Origin: Lepidodermella squamata
Lineage: Eukaryota > Gastrotricha
Reading direction: 5' to 3'
Assembly (NCBI GenBank): GCA_047495785.1
Contig: JBLDXI010000032.1
Location: 4,278,001-4,342,000, forward strand
DNA length: 64,000 nucleotides
A model generated the notes under the pieces. That model had not been told where the DNA came from, searched no databases, and worked only from the letters and a program-made list of their open reading frames with translations. The position numbers were made by a program, and so were the translations under genes. Of this stretch, positions 21,445-32,603 are shown in pieces (position 1 is the stretch's first letter; each line of letters opens with the position of its first letter).

Positions 21445-21915
21445 ATGAAGCACGTATTATTTGTATCATTTTTTCTATTCGCGCCAATAATCCTAACGAC
21501 AGCTCTCAGATGTTACAGCGGAACAAATTACAGGAATTTTATTGGAACAAATGGGTCGGTCTACGTTGTGCCATCGACAATTCAGGAAGCTCAAAACTGT
21601 TCGGCTTGCAGGGTAGAAATGAAAGCAAAATTTACCCTTTATCTTAATTTTATGCTATTTAAGATGACTGTGGTCAACAGCAGAGATAATGGTGGCTACT
21701 CTGTTTACGCCTGTGAATCTCGGGCAGTAATTTGTTCAGAGACAAAAATGACCTCGAGTGGAACCTACCGAGCCACAGACTCCTTAACTACATCGCGATG
21801 CGAATGTTGCTATGATCTGTGTAATTCAGACAACTTTGGCTGCAGCTCTGCTGGTTTCGCCGTGGCTTCGAAATTCATTCTCATCGTTTCAGCTCTATCA
21901 TTGCTGATGCTATAG
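21445..21915 (+). CDS. Ten-cysteine GPI-anchored protein, array member 5
   Basis: 139-aa protein from exons 21445-21612 and 21664-21915. Signal peptide, then LRCYSGTNYRNFIGTNGSV, NCSACR, GGYSVYACE, VIC, CECCYDLCN, FGC, then a short spacer and hydrophobic GPI-type end. The 51-bp intron (21613-21663) has length 3n and no stop in frame, so the whole locus also reads as one 156-aa open frame; the conserved split position and gt...aag ends argue that it is an intron. Confidence 0.8.
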   Translation: MKHVLFVSFFLFAPIILTTALRCYSGTNYRNFIGTNGSVYVVPSTIQEAQNCSACRVEMKAKFTLYLNFMLFKMTVVNSRDNGGYSVYACESRAVICSETKMTSSGTYRATDSLTTSRCECCYDLCNSDNFGCSSAGFAVASKFILIVSALSLLML

Positions 21916-22134
21916 GCCGCCATCCAAAACAAAATTCTATCCAGCAGATAGCTGATATTGTATTGCCACTCAAATGCAAACATCGGATGTTGAAATTAAA
22001 AACTGCATGTTCAAACAAGATGCAAGAGTAAATAAACGGTCCCGAGATTGTTTGACAATGGTAAAATATCGATTTCTTCACTATTCGCCGTTAATCGGCG
22101 CTGGAGATTTAAAGTTACTTGTTGTTTCTAAAAC

Positions 22135-23749
22135 ATGATGATGTGGGAAATTATAAAACTAATGCTTTCCTTTACCTTGTTGCAATCTTCTTGGCAGACG
22201 GAGCAGATCGATAAAACTGTCGGATGTTACAGTGGGGATTACGCGTATTTCGTAGGAATGGATTTCTCGAACGTCACTCGCTTTGACATGTGCACATATT
22301 GCATGGTAAATTTTCCACTGCGAATTTGGCTTGATTTAATTTTAAATGCTCTTCAAGGCTCAGCTAGTGACTTCTCGTTCCAGTAGCGTCCAAAACGTCA
22401 TTTCGTTTTACTGTATTACGTCTGACATTCCAGAGTGTTCACCCGAGCTCAGTCAGCGGTTCGAAATCCGCAACAGTGTTCAATTCGAAATTTCAATCAA
22501 GACGTGTTGCACCTCCCTCTGCAATACCGTGAGCGGCATTGTATCGAATTTGAAGAGCGACCCTGATGAGCTCACCTGCTACTCTGGGGGTTCTTTCTTC
22601 AATTACACGGATCCTCAAGGAAAATCCATGGATATGGACGTTCCAGTCGTTGAACAAACAGGCTGCGTTCAATGCCTCGTCAGTTTTTGCATCATCAGGC
22701 CATCTATCTAATCTCAATTTTGATTTACACCAGGTTTCAAAGGGTGTTACAAGGAATCACGGCCAGTTCATAAGTTACGGGTGTGTTTCAAACGAAGCAA
22801 GGGAATGCTCTGCAGCTACTAGTCTCCACCACACGCCTTATCTAGATTCTAAAAACTTGGAGATCGATACCCTCACCACCAGCAGCGCAACTTGCTGCAC
22901 ATCCTTGTGTAATGGGGATATCGAGAGGCTGGCTTTGATGCCAACCGAGCTCTACAGCCTCGATTTCAACACAGAGGCCTCAAGTTGTTACGAAGGCTGC
23001 ATAGCTGACGAATTTAGTGAGCAGTCTCATAATTGCTCGAAGCCTAAAATTGTCGATGGTTGTAGCCGGTGTGGAATGACATCTGTCTTTTCACTATGGG
23101 GCAACACCTATCGCAACTACTCGTGCATCAAGTCGAATGACGAGGAGTTTTGTTCACCAGCTATTAGTATCACGACAGCGATTGACAACTTCACTTCTTT
23201 CTCAGATATTAAAACAGAAATAGCTCAAGCTTGCTGTTCACCGCTCTGTAATTCGCCCCCTGATGACGAGCAGTCAATAGGAAAGAGCACTTTTGAATGC
23301 TATGTTGGCACCGTTCATGAACATTTCATAGTCGAAAATGGTACTACTAAAGATGGCATCAATCAGCTGAGAGTAGCCCAAGATTGCAGGCAGTGTGTAG
23401 TGAGTATACCCTTTATTTTAAAATGCTGTCACCATTTGAATTTTTTCAGAAAATGGTTTCAATGTCGCAAAATCACGGCGGTGGCACGGCGTATGCATGC
23501 ATCAAAGATTTGCAGGCTCAACCATGTTTAGCTGTAGATACATCCGTGGACAATCTGATCGACTATGTAGACACCACAATTTGCACTTGCTGCTCATCTC
23601 GATGCAACTCTGAAAGCTTCGTTTGTGTTTCAGAAGCTTTCCCGAGACGAGTGCTACCGAAAAATCACGCCCGCCCAGCTGATGGTGCCGATTGGATAGT
23701 TATTTCGGTTATAATTATTTTATTTTTCGAGATTGATTATGATCCATAA
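22135..23749 (+). CDS. Four-domain ten-cysteine-family surface protein, array member 6
   Basis: 485-aa protein from exons 22135-22305, 22358-22678, 22734-23399, 23450-23749. Signal peptide, four successive family domains and a hydrophobic end (IVISVIIILFFEI). Domains begin at GCYSGDYAYF, TCYSGGSFFNY, SCYEGCIADEF and ECYVGTVHEHF and end at CCTSLCN, CCTSLCN, CCSPLCN and CTCCSSRCN. Introns split domains 1, 2 and 4 at the family phase-0 position; domain 3 has none, so its intron was lost. Domains 1-3 have only CC rather than CxCC. No other domain type is visible. Confidence 0.85.
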
Positions 23750-24015
23750 CTAATAAAAACACGCCAGCCTTAGTATGCCTTTCATTTTTGTGAACTGTCG
23801 CGATCAAAATCTATCAAATTTTTTCAACTTTCGCTTTCGTAACGTCGAAAAATTCCTCACACAGCTTCCAATAATAAGAATAGAACTCAATATCCGTCAA
23901 CCTGAAATGCGCTGAACAAATTGAAAAATCTGATAAAACGCAGTTTATTTACCGTAAGGTCATAGTCAAAACTCTTTGAAGCCTTGTTGTCGAAATTCAA
24001 GTTCTACGAAGCGAT

Positions 24016-25950
24016 ATGTTTTCGACTCAGGTATTGCTGCTCGTCAGCCTGATGTTAGCAGCCGACTTCATGAAACCAGCTAGAAGTCAAGATGAAGGTA
24101 CAACAGAGGCAGTATCAACAACTCCAGAGGGCCCATTTCTGCCTGTCGATGATTTAACCACAACACCTGAGACAATCTCATTCGATGGATCTGGAAATTT
24201 TGGATCTGACGGATGTGGAGAGAATTGCTTAGAATGCACAGGCTATTCATCGTCGGGTGAAATCGCTGTTAGTCAGGGCTGCTCAGCTTGTCAGGTAAGC
24301 AATGAAGCTTCCCTGATAATTTCTTCGAGCTAGATTTCTCTTGCTTTCAAAGCTGACCCAGACATACCATGCATCTAACGGGAGCCGAAATGCTGTCAAT
24401 TCGTTTGACTGCATTACAGAGGTTGCAAATACGTGCGAAGCGTCCATAACGACAAGCCAAAGTGCGTTCCGGGATGAGGAAGGGCGATTACTAAACGAAA
24501 TAATAACCAACATAAAATGCTGCTCGAGCTTCTGTAATATGGATTCGTTCGTGGAAGAGCTGCCTGAAACAGGTGATGGCATTGCCTGCTTTGACGGCCT
24601 GGTTTCTAACGTGTTTTACGACCGATATATTCGACCTTTGAACATTACTCAAGCTCCATCGATCAAAACAAACTGTAGCAGCTGTCTGGTATTTTTAAAT
24701 AGAAAAAACTTTGATTAAATATCTAAATCTCACACTAGGTTTCCCAAGGCCTAACGTCTAACCTCGGTTCTTATTTGACATACAAATGTATGCTCGCTAC
24801 TGATACGGAGACTTCTTGCATTCCATCAAGCTATTCGACAACGGATCCCTATGTCACATACATGGGGTATGATGAGATAACTACGGTTACGTCAGTTTGC
24901 TGCTCGTCTTACTGCAACCTGGATCCAAGCCTTCTCCTAGCTGTGCCCGATCAATCGAGCAACAGCCCGAAAATCAATTGCTTCATGGGTGGAAACTACA
25001 ATGAATTCATCGAAATTAACAGCGGCGGATTTTTCAACCAAACAGGGATGCCCACTGTGGTCGGGGGATGTGATGCCTGTTATACGTCCAACTTTAAATC
25101 TGCATCGTACGGCAGTTTCATCCTCTACGGCTGCGAATCTAACGGAGGTATAACTTGTTTGGGTGGGCAAAACGAACTAAGCATTCTGAAGTATGGCGAC
25201 GAATTTGCTACCATCACTAATACACCCTGCTGCTCTTCCCTGTGCAATATTCCGGCAGGTAACACTTCGATGTCATCACCTAGCGACAGCATAACATTTT
25301 GGGATGGTAATGACAATGGTAGCTTGGCAATGAACAGCAGCACGGCGCCAATCTCCTGTTTCAACGGAACTAGGATTCAGAGTCTTACGCAAGTCGATGG
25401 CTGCTCTTTATGCTCAGTTAATATTTTTATATTAAAGTAATGACATCGTTTATTGTTTTTCCCCCAGGTAACGGTTAGCGATAGCTCTGATGATGGTTCG
25501 GGGATCTCATATGGTTGCTTAACCGGCCCCTTAACCCTGACTGCTGTAATTATGCTCTCTGTCGATCAGATGTGCCTGTGCCAAACCAATCTATGCAATT
25601 CGTTGGAAATGGAATGCAGCTTTAACTTTACTTTCACTGACACTGTCTCCGATGCATCCAATATATCAATGCTTGAGAGTGGCCAACTAGTCAACGTAAC
25701 ACGGCCAGTCCCAATGGGCTTGAGCAGCAGCAGCGGCATACAAAACAGCGTTGTCCTCAATTCTACGACACCGGCTGCGAAGATAGCTGATAAAACAACA
25801 GCAGTCAATGGGAACGGCAACTCTCAAAATAATGCTGCTCCCAGTGCCAGTGTTACCCAGCAGTTGAAGAGCTGCTCTACAGCCGTGAAATACCAGTTAC
25901 TCGCTCTTTTCCTCCCTGGAGCTCTTTTCCTATCGATTTTTGGGATATGA
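24016..25950 (+). CDS. Four-domain ten-cysteine-family surface protein, array member 7
   Basis: 591-aa protein from exons 24016-24294, 24353-24688, 24739-25416, 25468-25950. Signal peptide, a Thr/Glu/Pro-rich N-terminal extension (residues about 25-70), four family domains, a Ser/Thr/Asn-rich stalk and a GPI-type end. Domain 3 (NCFMGGNYNEF...GGCDACYT...CCSSLCN) has no intron; the others are split at the family position. Domain 4 is degenerate: the CC pair is CQ (CLCQTNLCN) and the cysteine ahead of it is gone. Array member 8 is its closest relative. Confidence 0.85.
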
Positions 25951-26628
25951 CGCAGTGTTGCCAACACTGGGAACATTTGAATGTTGTAATCGGCATATTA
26001 ATCTTCACAGGCTTTTATTTGAAGCCTTATTTATCAATTTTGTGATCTTATATCCGTGCTTGTGTGCTACTCTTTATTACACACATTACACATTATACTG
26101 CGTTTGGAAGCTTTTAATAAACAACGCTGAAAATTAATGGAAAACGTCTATTCGGCAAATGATTCCCATGATTGGTTTATGATTCATGGTGATAGTTGGT
26201 GTCAGTTTCGATTACAGAGTCAATCAGAAGAACATCAAACCTTTCGCGGAATTTTCGAAAAATCCCCTGAACCTGGGATGTATTACAATTTAAAAAATAA
26301 TAACTCCCTTCCAGGTCAAGTTTTCTCATTGTCTATCGATGGTGATGGTGGCTCTATGAATTAATATATCACCGAGCGAATATCGAATCTTTGATCACCA
26401 AATGTTAAACAACTTGTCGTGGCGGTTCTATCTCATCGGCAAATAAAAGCTGCGCGTTTTCATCGAACAATCCAGTTGATTCGACTCCAGTCGTCAAATT
26501 TCAATTATCCCGGTGATCTGGGCTGAGATTTAATTAAATTAAATCTGTATTTACATTAATATCACACGGTAAAAAATCGGCGAACCTTGCAACAAGCGAA
26601 CAATTCTGCGTTTCGTTCCGCCGACAAA
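25951..26628. other. Intergenic region
   Basis: About 680 bp between array members 7 and 8; AT-rich with AATAAA-like sequence near 26115 and 26440. No gene supported. Confidence 0.4.
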
Positions 26629-28079
26629 ATGCGACTGCTAGTGGCCTATTTTGCAATCCGCAGTGTCTTAGTGGCGGTAACCCACGGCCAGGACGATCTT
26701 GCAGCAGAGGGTATTCTGAGCGACGCCTCCGGTTCAGGAGCAATCACATCTAGCGGCCTGGACTGCTATGTCCTTGAATACAACGCTCTATACCCCATGC
26801 CGAGTGATGCGCCTGTTCAGAGTGGCTGCACAGCATGCCAGGTTGGCCTATTCACAATTATTTGTTTGATTGTTTTTTACCTATTGCGGTGCAAAACAGC
26901 GAAGTTTAATCGTTCAAGCCACCAGTGGGGATCCCCAAATGACCAATTCTTTGACATGCGTGACTGATACCTCGTCAGCGTGTGTGGCTTCGACGCATAC
27001 AGAACAATCGTTATACACAAACGATGCAGGCTTATTGGCGAGTGAAATCCTTGCAGACGTGACATGTTGTTACAGCAATTGCAACGCCTTGCCCGAGTTG
27101 ATCCCACCGACTGTCGGCGGGATACAGTGCGCAGATGGGCTGGTTTCGAGCAGTTTCTTCGACCAATATGGCCAGGGCTTGAACGTTGTTCAACCCCCGC
27201 AAATCATCGCAGGTTGCGGTAGTTGCCTGGTATTTGAACATTTCACATCAAACGACCCTTAAATTTCGATATTTTCCTCAGGTATCGCAAGGATCCACGA
27301 TTGCAAACGGCTCGTATATAACATTCGAATGTCTGCCATCAGACAGCGATGCGGCATGTAGTTCGTCTGCGTATTCAACGGTGGATGTTTTAACCACAAT
27401 AAATGGGGCGATGAATGTTACGACAGTCACGTCGATCTGCTGCTCCGACAACTGCAACCTCGATCCGACCCTACTCGCCGTTCCTGTTCAGTCGAACGCA
27501 TCTAGCCCGAAAATCAATTGCTTCAATGGCACTATCTACGGCGGTTACGTCGACTTGGATACTAACCAAACGATGAACGATGTGACGCAGCCGACAGTGG
27601 TTGGTGGCTGCGATGTTTGCCACACGTCTTATTTCAAAACAACTGACAGCGGCACCTACATTTCGTATTCATGCGGAAATACCGAGGGCGTGACTTGCTC
27701 GGCAATATCTCAAGATGCCAGCATTCTGCACTATGGCGACGGCTTTGCAACTGTCACCGATTCACCATGCTGCACGTCCCTGTGCAACGTTCCGACGAGT
27801 TCGGACATGAATTTCATGTCGCCGAATGATGATTGGCTTGCTGCGGAATCTGAACCGGTCATCTACCAGCCTGCTACTGCTAATGCTACTAACAATGCTA
27901 CGACTGCTGTGAGATATAACATAACGACTGCAAAACCCATCGCTCCTACTGGCGGCGGAGGAGGGACTGGTAATACGCAGCTGCAGCAGAGAAGTTCGGC
28001 TTGGGTTGAAAGTTTGAATGTTTCAGCTCTAATTACCTGCACGGTATTAGCCCTACTTGGCATTCAACAGCTTGATTAG
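26629..28079 (+). CDS. Three-domain ten-cysteine-family surface protein, array member 8
   Basis: 446-aa protein from exons 26629-26841, 26900-27229, 27282-28079. The first ATG at 26629 starts a signal peptide; a longer open frame upstream lacks ATG. Three domains end in CCYSNCN, CCSDNCN and CCTSLCN, followed by a Thr/Ala/Gly stalk and GPI-type end. Domain 3 (INCFNGTIYGGYVD...GGCDVCHTSYFK) lacks the usual intron, exactly as in member 7, so the two genes share an ancestor; this one lacks the fourth domain. Its 3' part lies in the segment copied to 32.4 kb. Confidence 0.85.
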
Positions 28080-28640
28080 CTGGTAAAAAGTGAATGATGA
28101 CAGTTTTACCTAAATACTATGTTGTTATTGTTATAGCTTTAGCTCCTGTTTCTCTATCTCGTACTCTAATTCTACGAATAAATCTGTTATCTGGTATGCT
28201 GTATGCATAGTGGGCGGATGATTGAGGACGGTTTTTCTTTTAGATGGCGTCAACCATTGATAAACGCCACATCATTGATGATGAGTCATAGGCTAAAGGC
28301 TAAAACAAGGCGGCTTCAGCCAGGAATTGATATACCTAATGTTTGGAAACCCATTTGTCATAACGCTTAAAGCAGTAGTGCGTATATAATGCGATCGGTT
28401 ACAAGATCTTATTTGACTCGGCATATGGCGCAATGCTATACGGATACTGGCTGAGAAAAAAACGAGTAGCAGGTGAAAAAACACGGGCAAATAACTCGAT
28501 GGCACCGACGCAAATTGAGTTTGTATGCGATGATGAATCGCGCCTGGTATGATATGATATTATAAAACGACAGTAATAATCGTCACTACCGTTTTTTACT
28601 AGTATAATCTTGAGTTTTCAACTTCTTCTTGCGAAAAGCA
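28080..28640. other. Intergenic region inside the duplicated block
   Basis: About 560 bp between array members 8 and 9, nearly all of which recurs upstream of member 10. It includes a conserved tail-to-promoter stretch (28240-28450); no gene of its own is seen. Confidence 0.5.
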
Positions 28641-29164
28641 ATGCGCGGAAAGTTTCTTATTCCGGTAACATGTGTTGCGATATTCAGTGTCGCAGCAGCC
28701 CTCGAATGCTACAACGGGGCCAAGTACGTCAATTTCGTGGATTCAACCGGCAATCAAATGTCGGCTTCAATGGCCACGACTACCGAGAAAAATTGTGCGC
28801 AATGTGGCGTACGTTTTCTTATCTCGCGTTATATAATTATTATTTGAATTTTTGATTACACCAGGTATCGAAGGTAACGACTGAAAAGAGTGGTTGGTAT
28901 GTAGCCTATCAGTGCGTGAAGCCCGACGGTCTCAGCGGTTGTAGTGCTGCTTCGACGTCGATGAGCACCGATTACAACACTACCAAGTACGTCGACAAGG
29001 CAACCACCATTTCGTGCATCTGTTGCACTGACAAATGCAACTCCGAAGATGCTGCTTGCATTGGCGGCGGCAGCAGCAGCAAAAGCGGGGCTCCTGCCTT
29101 CGTCGGCTTCAACTTGTTCTGGGTAACTGTTATCAGCACCTTCGGAGTCCTCTTCACACAGTAA
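28641..29164 (+). CDS. Ten-cysteine GPI-anchored protein, array member 9
   Basis: 155-aa protein from exons 28641-28808 and 28865-29164. Signal peptide ends near AALEC; domain has CYNGAKYVNFVDSTGNQMSAS, NCAQCG, GWYVAYQCV, GC, CICCTDKCN, AAC, all ten cysteines. Gly/Ser spacer and hydrophobic GPI-type end (FNLFWVTVISTFGVLF). Array member 10 is a near-identical copy carried by the segmental duplication. Confidence 0.9.
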
Positions 29165-30060
29165 AGCATCTTAGATATGATTCGCCAAATAATCTTGATC
29201 TTCAGTTAACGTTTTGCTTCGTTTTCATTCTTAATGCGAATTTCTTCAAATTATTGCTTGAAAAATAGGTTTGGGCTGCTGCAAATATTCCGAGTGAAAT
29301 ATTATTTCAGTAAAGAAAATGTGTTTTAAGGTGGATTCTTTGGCGATAAAAGATTTGTCAACTTTTGGGATATTTCTCACTTTTCTCATCTGAACGGAAA
29401 CATCCATTTCGCGCGAAAAAGCTCAAGATTATATTGTCAGCAGTTGGGATGCGCGCGCTCCTTCGAACGAGACCAGGCGGCTCGTCTTCCAATAGGACCT
29501 TTTCAAGGTCATATATATTCCCAAAGTAGCTGACAAATCTCGAAGATCAAAATTAGTCGATTATGTCGGGCGAAAAAATTATACCAGGATAGGCTGAGCT
29601 ATCGAACGAACGAATATCTTTTTTATTGTCCTTATTCGACATGTACAATTAATAAATTCAAAGCCAAAGGAAAACCAACAGAAAGTACTTGACAAACAAG
29701 GCACCGGCACAACGGGGCTTGTCTTATACAGTGCACGGACGACACTATTGGGGCGGCAAATAGGCGAAAGTATCGGCAGCGTAAGGATTATCGGTTACGG
29801 GGATTCGTTAATGTGAAGAGGTATGCTAGTGCTAGAAGAGGTGGGAAGACAGAAATCAACTTATTGGCGGATTAGGAGACCACGGAAGATGAATTATAAG
29901 CGTTCATACCTGACGACCAGTTCGCACAACGTACTCATTAATTATGTGAAGAAAAATGCTGATGATCTGCGAAAATACACTACATCTGTGGCGAGGCGCC
30001 TTGCCAATTTCTAATTTCTAAATGTTGAAAAACAAAATGCAACAATAAAAACAGTAAGAG
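29165..30060. other. Intergenic region between duplication copy 1 and the LINE
   Basis: The first 260 bp belong to duplication copy 1. From about 29430 the sequence is unique to this place and leads into the 3' side of the minus-strand LINE; no gene is supported. Confidence 0.45.
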
Positions 30061-31190
30061 TTACGAAAAGACGACGCTGCTGAAAGAGGCGATCAAGGTA
30101 GCTGGCAGCTGGCACGACGCCAGGCGCCAGGCGCCAGGGCGCTGAACGATGATGTAGTACCAAGACAGATTTTGCCCGCAGCGGCTCGGGGTGCGGTCCA
30201 TGTGGGGCTTCCACGAGAGCTTCGCGTCAAAGTGAATTCCTGAGACGCGCAACACTGCGACCTAAGGTATAGCGGAGCCGTTTAGCGTCAAATGCAAGGC
30301 TGGTGGTTGCCGCCTGAAAGCGAGTGCTTCACTTTTGGAGGCGTTGAACTGCTGGCGCCAGAGCTGAGCCTGCACCCGCGACTCGGCATCCCAAAATGAC
30401 ACACCGGTACCGAGGACGGTCAAATCGTCAGCGTAGGCGTCAAGAACGCTGGCAGGAGCGCCAGTGGGGCCCAAGAGATCCGCGGTGAATAAGATGTAGA
30501 GCAGAGGCGACAGCGGCGAGCCCTGCGGCACTCCACAATTTACCACAACGGAGCGACTAAGGAAACCGGCCACCCGGGCCTGCAGTTTGCGGTCGCGCAG
30601 AACATCTGTGAGCCAGCTGATGAGGTTCCTCGGCATTGGAAGTCCGCAGAGGCGGTGTACGAGGCCGGCGTGCCGGACTGAGTCATAAGCAGCCTTCGCA
30701 TGAAGACCCGCAACGACCAACTTGAGCTTGTCAGCACGGCACTGTTACGCCCGATGAGCGATCTGGACTGGAATGTCGACAGCGGAGTGGTGCTCGCGGA
30801 ACGCATATTGATTGTCAAGCAGAAGGTGTCTATCCTCTAAGAAACGACTCATCCAGCGTGCAACGATTGCCTCCAAAATCTTACCATAAGAAGGCAGTAT
30901 CGAGATCGGGCTTTGACAGCTAGCGGCGTCGGACGGCTTACCAGGCTTGGGAACAGTGACAACAACCGCCTGCTTCCAATCGGGCAGAGCGAATTGGCTA
31001 CCGAGACGCATATGGAGACGCCGAAGATGAGCCTGCAACGGAACGCCACCCCACTTGTAACAGACATTACCCACGCCATCGATCCCTGGAGCCTTGAACG
31101 GTTGCAGACGGTCGATCTCTAGAGCAAGCATGCGTTGGCTGGCACTGAAGTCCAGGAATCGGTGGCCATCAGGGTCTCAAGCTCGAGCCA
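30061..31190 (-). mobile_element. Dead non-LTR retrotransposon (LINE), reverse transcriptase part
   Basis: Minus-strand remains of a CR1/Jockey-like LINE reverse transcriptase. Recognisable blocks in order are FKAPGIDGV, VVVTVPKPGKPSDA, PISILPSYGKILEAIV, NQYAFREHHS, AYDSV, GVPQGSPLSPLLYILF, the catalytic YADDL and the thumb motif GIHFDAKLSWKPH. All lie in one frame, broken only by stops at 30745-30747 and 30262-30264; upstream of about 31190 the frame is lost. Endonuclease and ORF1 are not seen, so it is 5'-truncated or decayed. GC is higher than in flanking DNA. It sits between the two copies of the segmental duplication. Confidence 0.85.
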
Positions 31191-31359
31191 ACGCTGGCGC
31201 AGGGCGTCGTCCGCGGTAACTCCCCCGCTGAGAAACTGTAAAGCGGCGTCATTGACCACCCAAACATCCAGGGTCGAGAGAGAACCAGTGCGGAGATCGA
31301 TGTGACTTGAGGATGGTGAGACCTAGCCGGGTACCATGTGATGTAGGTGATAACCGTGC

Positions 31360-31790
31360 GGATTCCATACTCATACTCTTTATTTGTGCAAGTTGCCTTT
31401 CGACATTTAGCATTTGATATCAGACATCACCACAAGGCTTATGAGTCAACTATACCCATGGTTGATGGTCGAACCATGGTCCCCAGGCTTTGTGTACTGA
31501 GTAGCCATATCTTGATTGCCGGTGAATGGCGTCCTACACCGGGAGGGAGGAAACCGCGGTCTCGGGTGGATTTGCTTGGCGGTGTTACCAGCAGGTACGC
31601 ACTCGAGGATTGTGCCCTTGGCTCCGTAGTCGGCGACACGTCTTCCTGTCAGCTTGATTAACGGTCCCAGAAACGCCGCATTCAATGCGTAGAAGAATGA
31701 TTGGTGTTGCGGTTCTGGGAATTGAACCCGTGCCTCTTCGCCCCCAGTGAGGTGCTTGGACCGCTCGACCACTTGCTCCCCTACCTGACG
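31360..31790 (-). mobile_element. Probable tRNA-derived SINE
   Basis: On the minus strand, a tRNA-like head starts near 31790. An A-box-like TGGTCGAGCGG lies at about 31758-31773 and a perfect B-box-like GGTTCAATTCC at 31718-31728; the wide spacing fits a Ser/Leu-type tRNA with long variable arm. About 330 bp of unrelated body follows and the element seems to end in a region with AATAAA near 31375. A free-standing intact tRNA is unlikely because the anticodon stem does not pair well. Element boundaries are approximate and no target-site duplication was identified. Confidence 0.5.
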
Positions 31791-32444
31791 GAAAAAGACA
31801 GAGGAGAGGGGGAAGAAATAGGTTTCAGAGAGGAAAATAAAGAGCGCATCACCATCAGCCAAGTAACCAGCTTCAACAGCACCTTGGGGATTCCACTGCA
31901 TCATTACTACGAGATCAGTTGTCGTTTTTGTAGCGATAGCGGTCACGGTCGGCACTCATTGACTGGTTATTGCCGCTAGAGCGCAGGTCGTAGACGTCAT
32001 CCGCCAGATCAGCCAAGAACGACTCCAATTTCTCACGCCATCCATCCTGTTTGGCGCGATCGGCGTCACATGAGGCGGCGGGCCTCGGCCGTGGGGAACA
32101 CTGTCTGCCGCGGCGATCTTCTCACTCTTGGCAGCAGCACGAGCGTGGCGTGACGCGACTTCGGCCGACTGCGCAGCTTAAAAAGCGGGGCACCCCTTTG
32201 CCTTTGAGGACCAAAAACATATTATTAACAATTCATGGATTTTTCAATTTTAATATTTTCGGGATGACATTTTCAGCAGATTTCCGACCTCTTCAGCATT
32301 GTCAAATTCATGAGAAAAACGAAGTGAGGCAAATTTATCTATCGATAGGTAAAAAAATTGCGCGAGGTCAGGATGGAGCGCGACGATAGTCACCGTGCGC
32401 AAAACGGCTGCGGACACCAGGACAAACACAACGGTCATTCCGTC
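31791..32444. other. Unassigned GC-richer stretch between SINE and duplication copy 2
   Basis: About 650 bp with higher GC than the array. The minus strand around 31975-32200 is open over about 70 codons with Ala/Arg/Ser-rich sequence, which may be a retroelement remnant, but I recognise no motif. No gene supported. Confidence 0.35.
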
Positions 32445-32603
32445 ATTCTTGCGGATATACCGATGGTGTGACTTGCTCGACAATTTCTAAAGACGCCAGC
32501 ATTCTGAACTATGGCGGCAGCTTTGCACTGTCACCGATTCGCCGTGCTGCACGTCCCTGTGCAAGGCGCCGGACATGAATTTCGACTCGCCGAATGACGA
32601 ATA
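32445..32603 (+). pseudogene. Broken fragment of array member 8 (last domain)
   Basis: About 160 bp matching 27667-27832, the second half of domain 3 of array member 8, followed by a jump to sequence matching 28175 onward, so the stalk and GPI signal are missing. A one-base deletion in the codons after GGSFA (near 32526) shifts the frame before the CCTSLC motif, and no start or upstream exon exists. It is a duplication scar, not a gene. Confidence 0.85.

Larger units (their letters stand above)
27667..29427. repeat. Segmental duplication, copy 1
   Basis: From the last exon of array member 8 through the intergenic DNA and array member 9 to about 29427, this block is copied at 32445-34131 in the same orientation. 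Similarity is obvious by eye over coding, intron and intergenic parts, for example around 28240-28440 against 32680-32870. Relative to copy 2 it has about 345 bp more at 27832-28175 and about 270 bp less near 28575. Confidence 0.85.

Noticed and set aside
30011-31131. Several separate short genes on the minus strand
   Set aside because: They are pieces of one LINE reverse transcriptase frame broken by two stops.
31700-31790. Intact tRNA gene on the minus strand
   Set aside because: A and B boxes are present but the anticodon stem does not pair convincingly and the sequence continues as a longer unit; a SINE head is more likely.
31439-31955. Minus-strand open frame of 169 codons
   Set aside because: It runs through the tRNA-like SINE head; no protein similarity.
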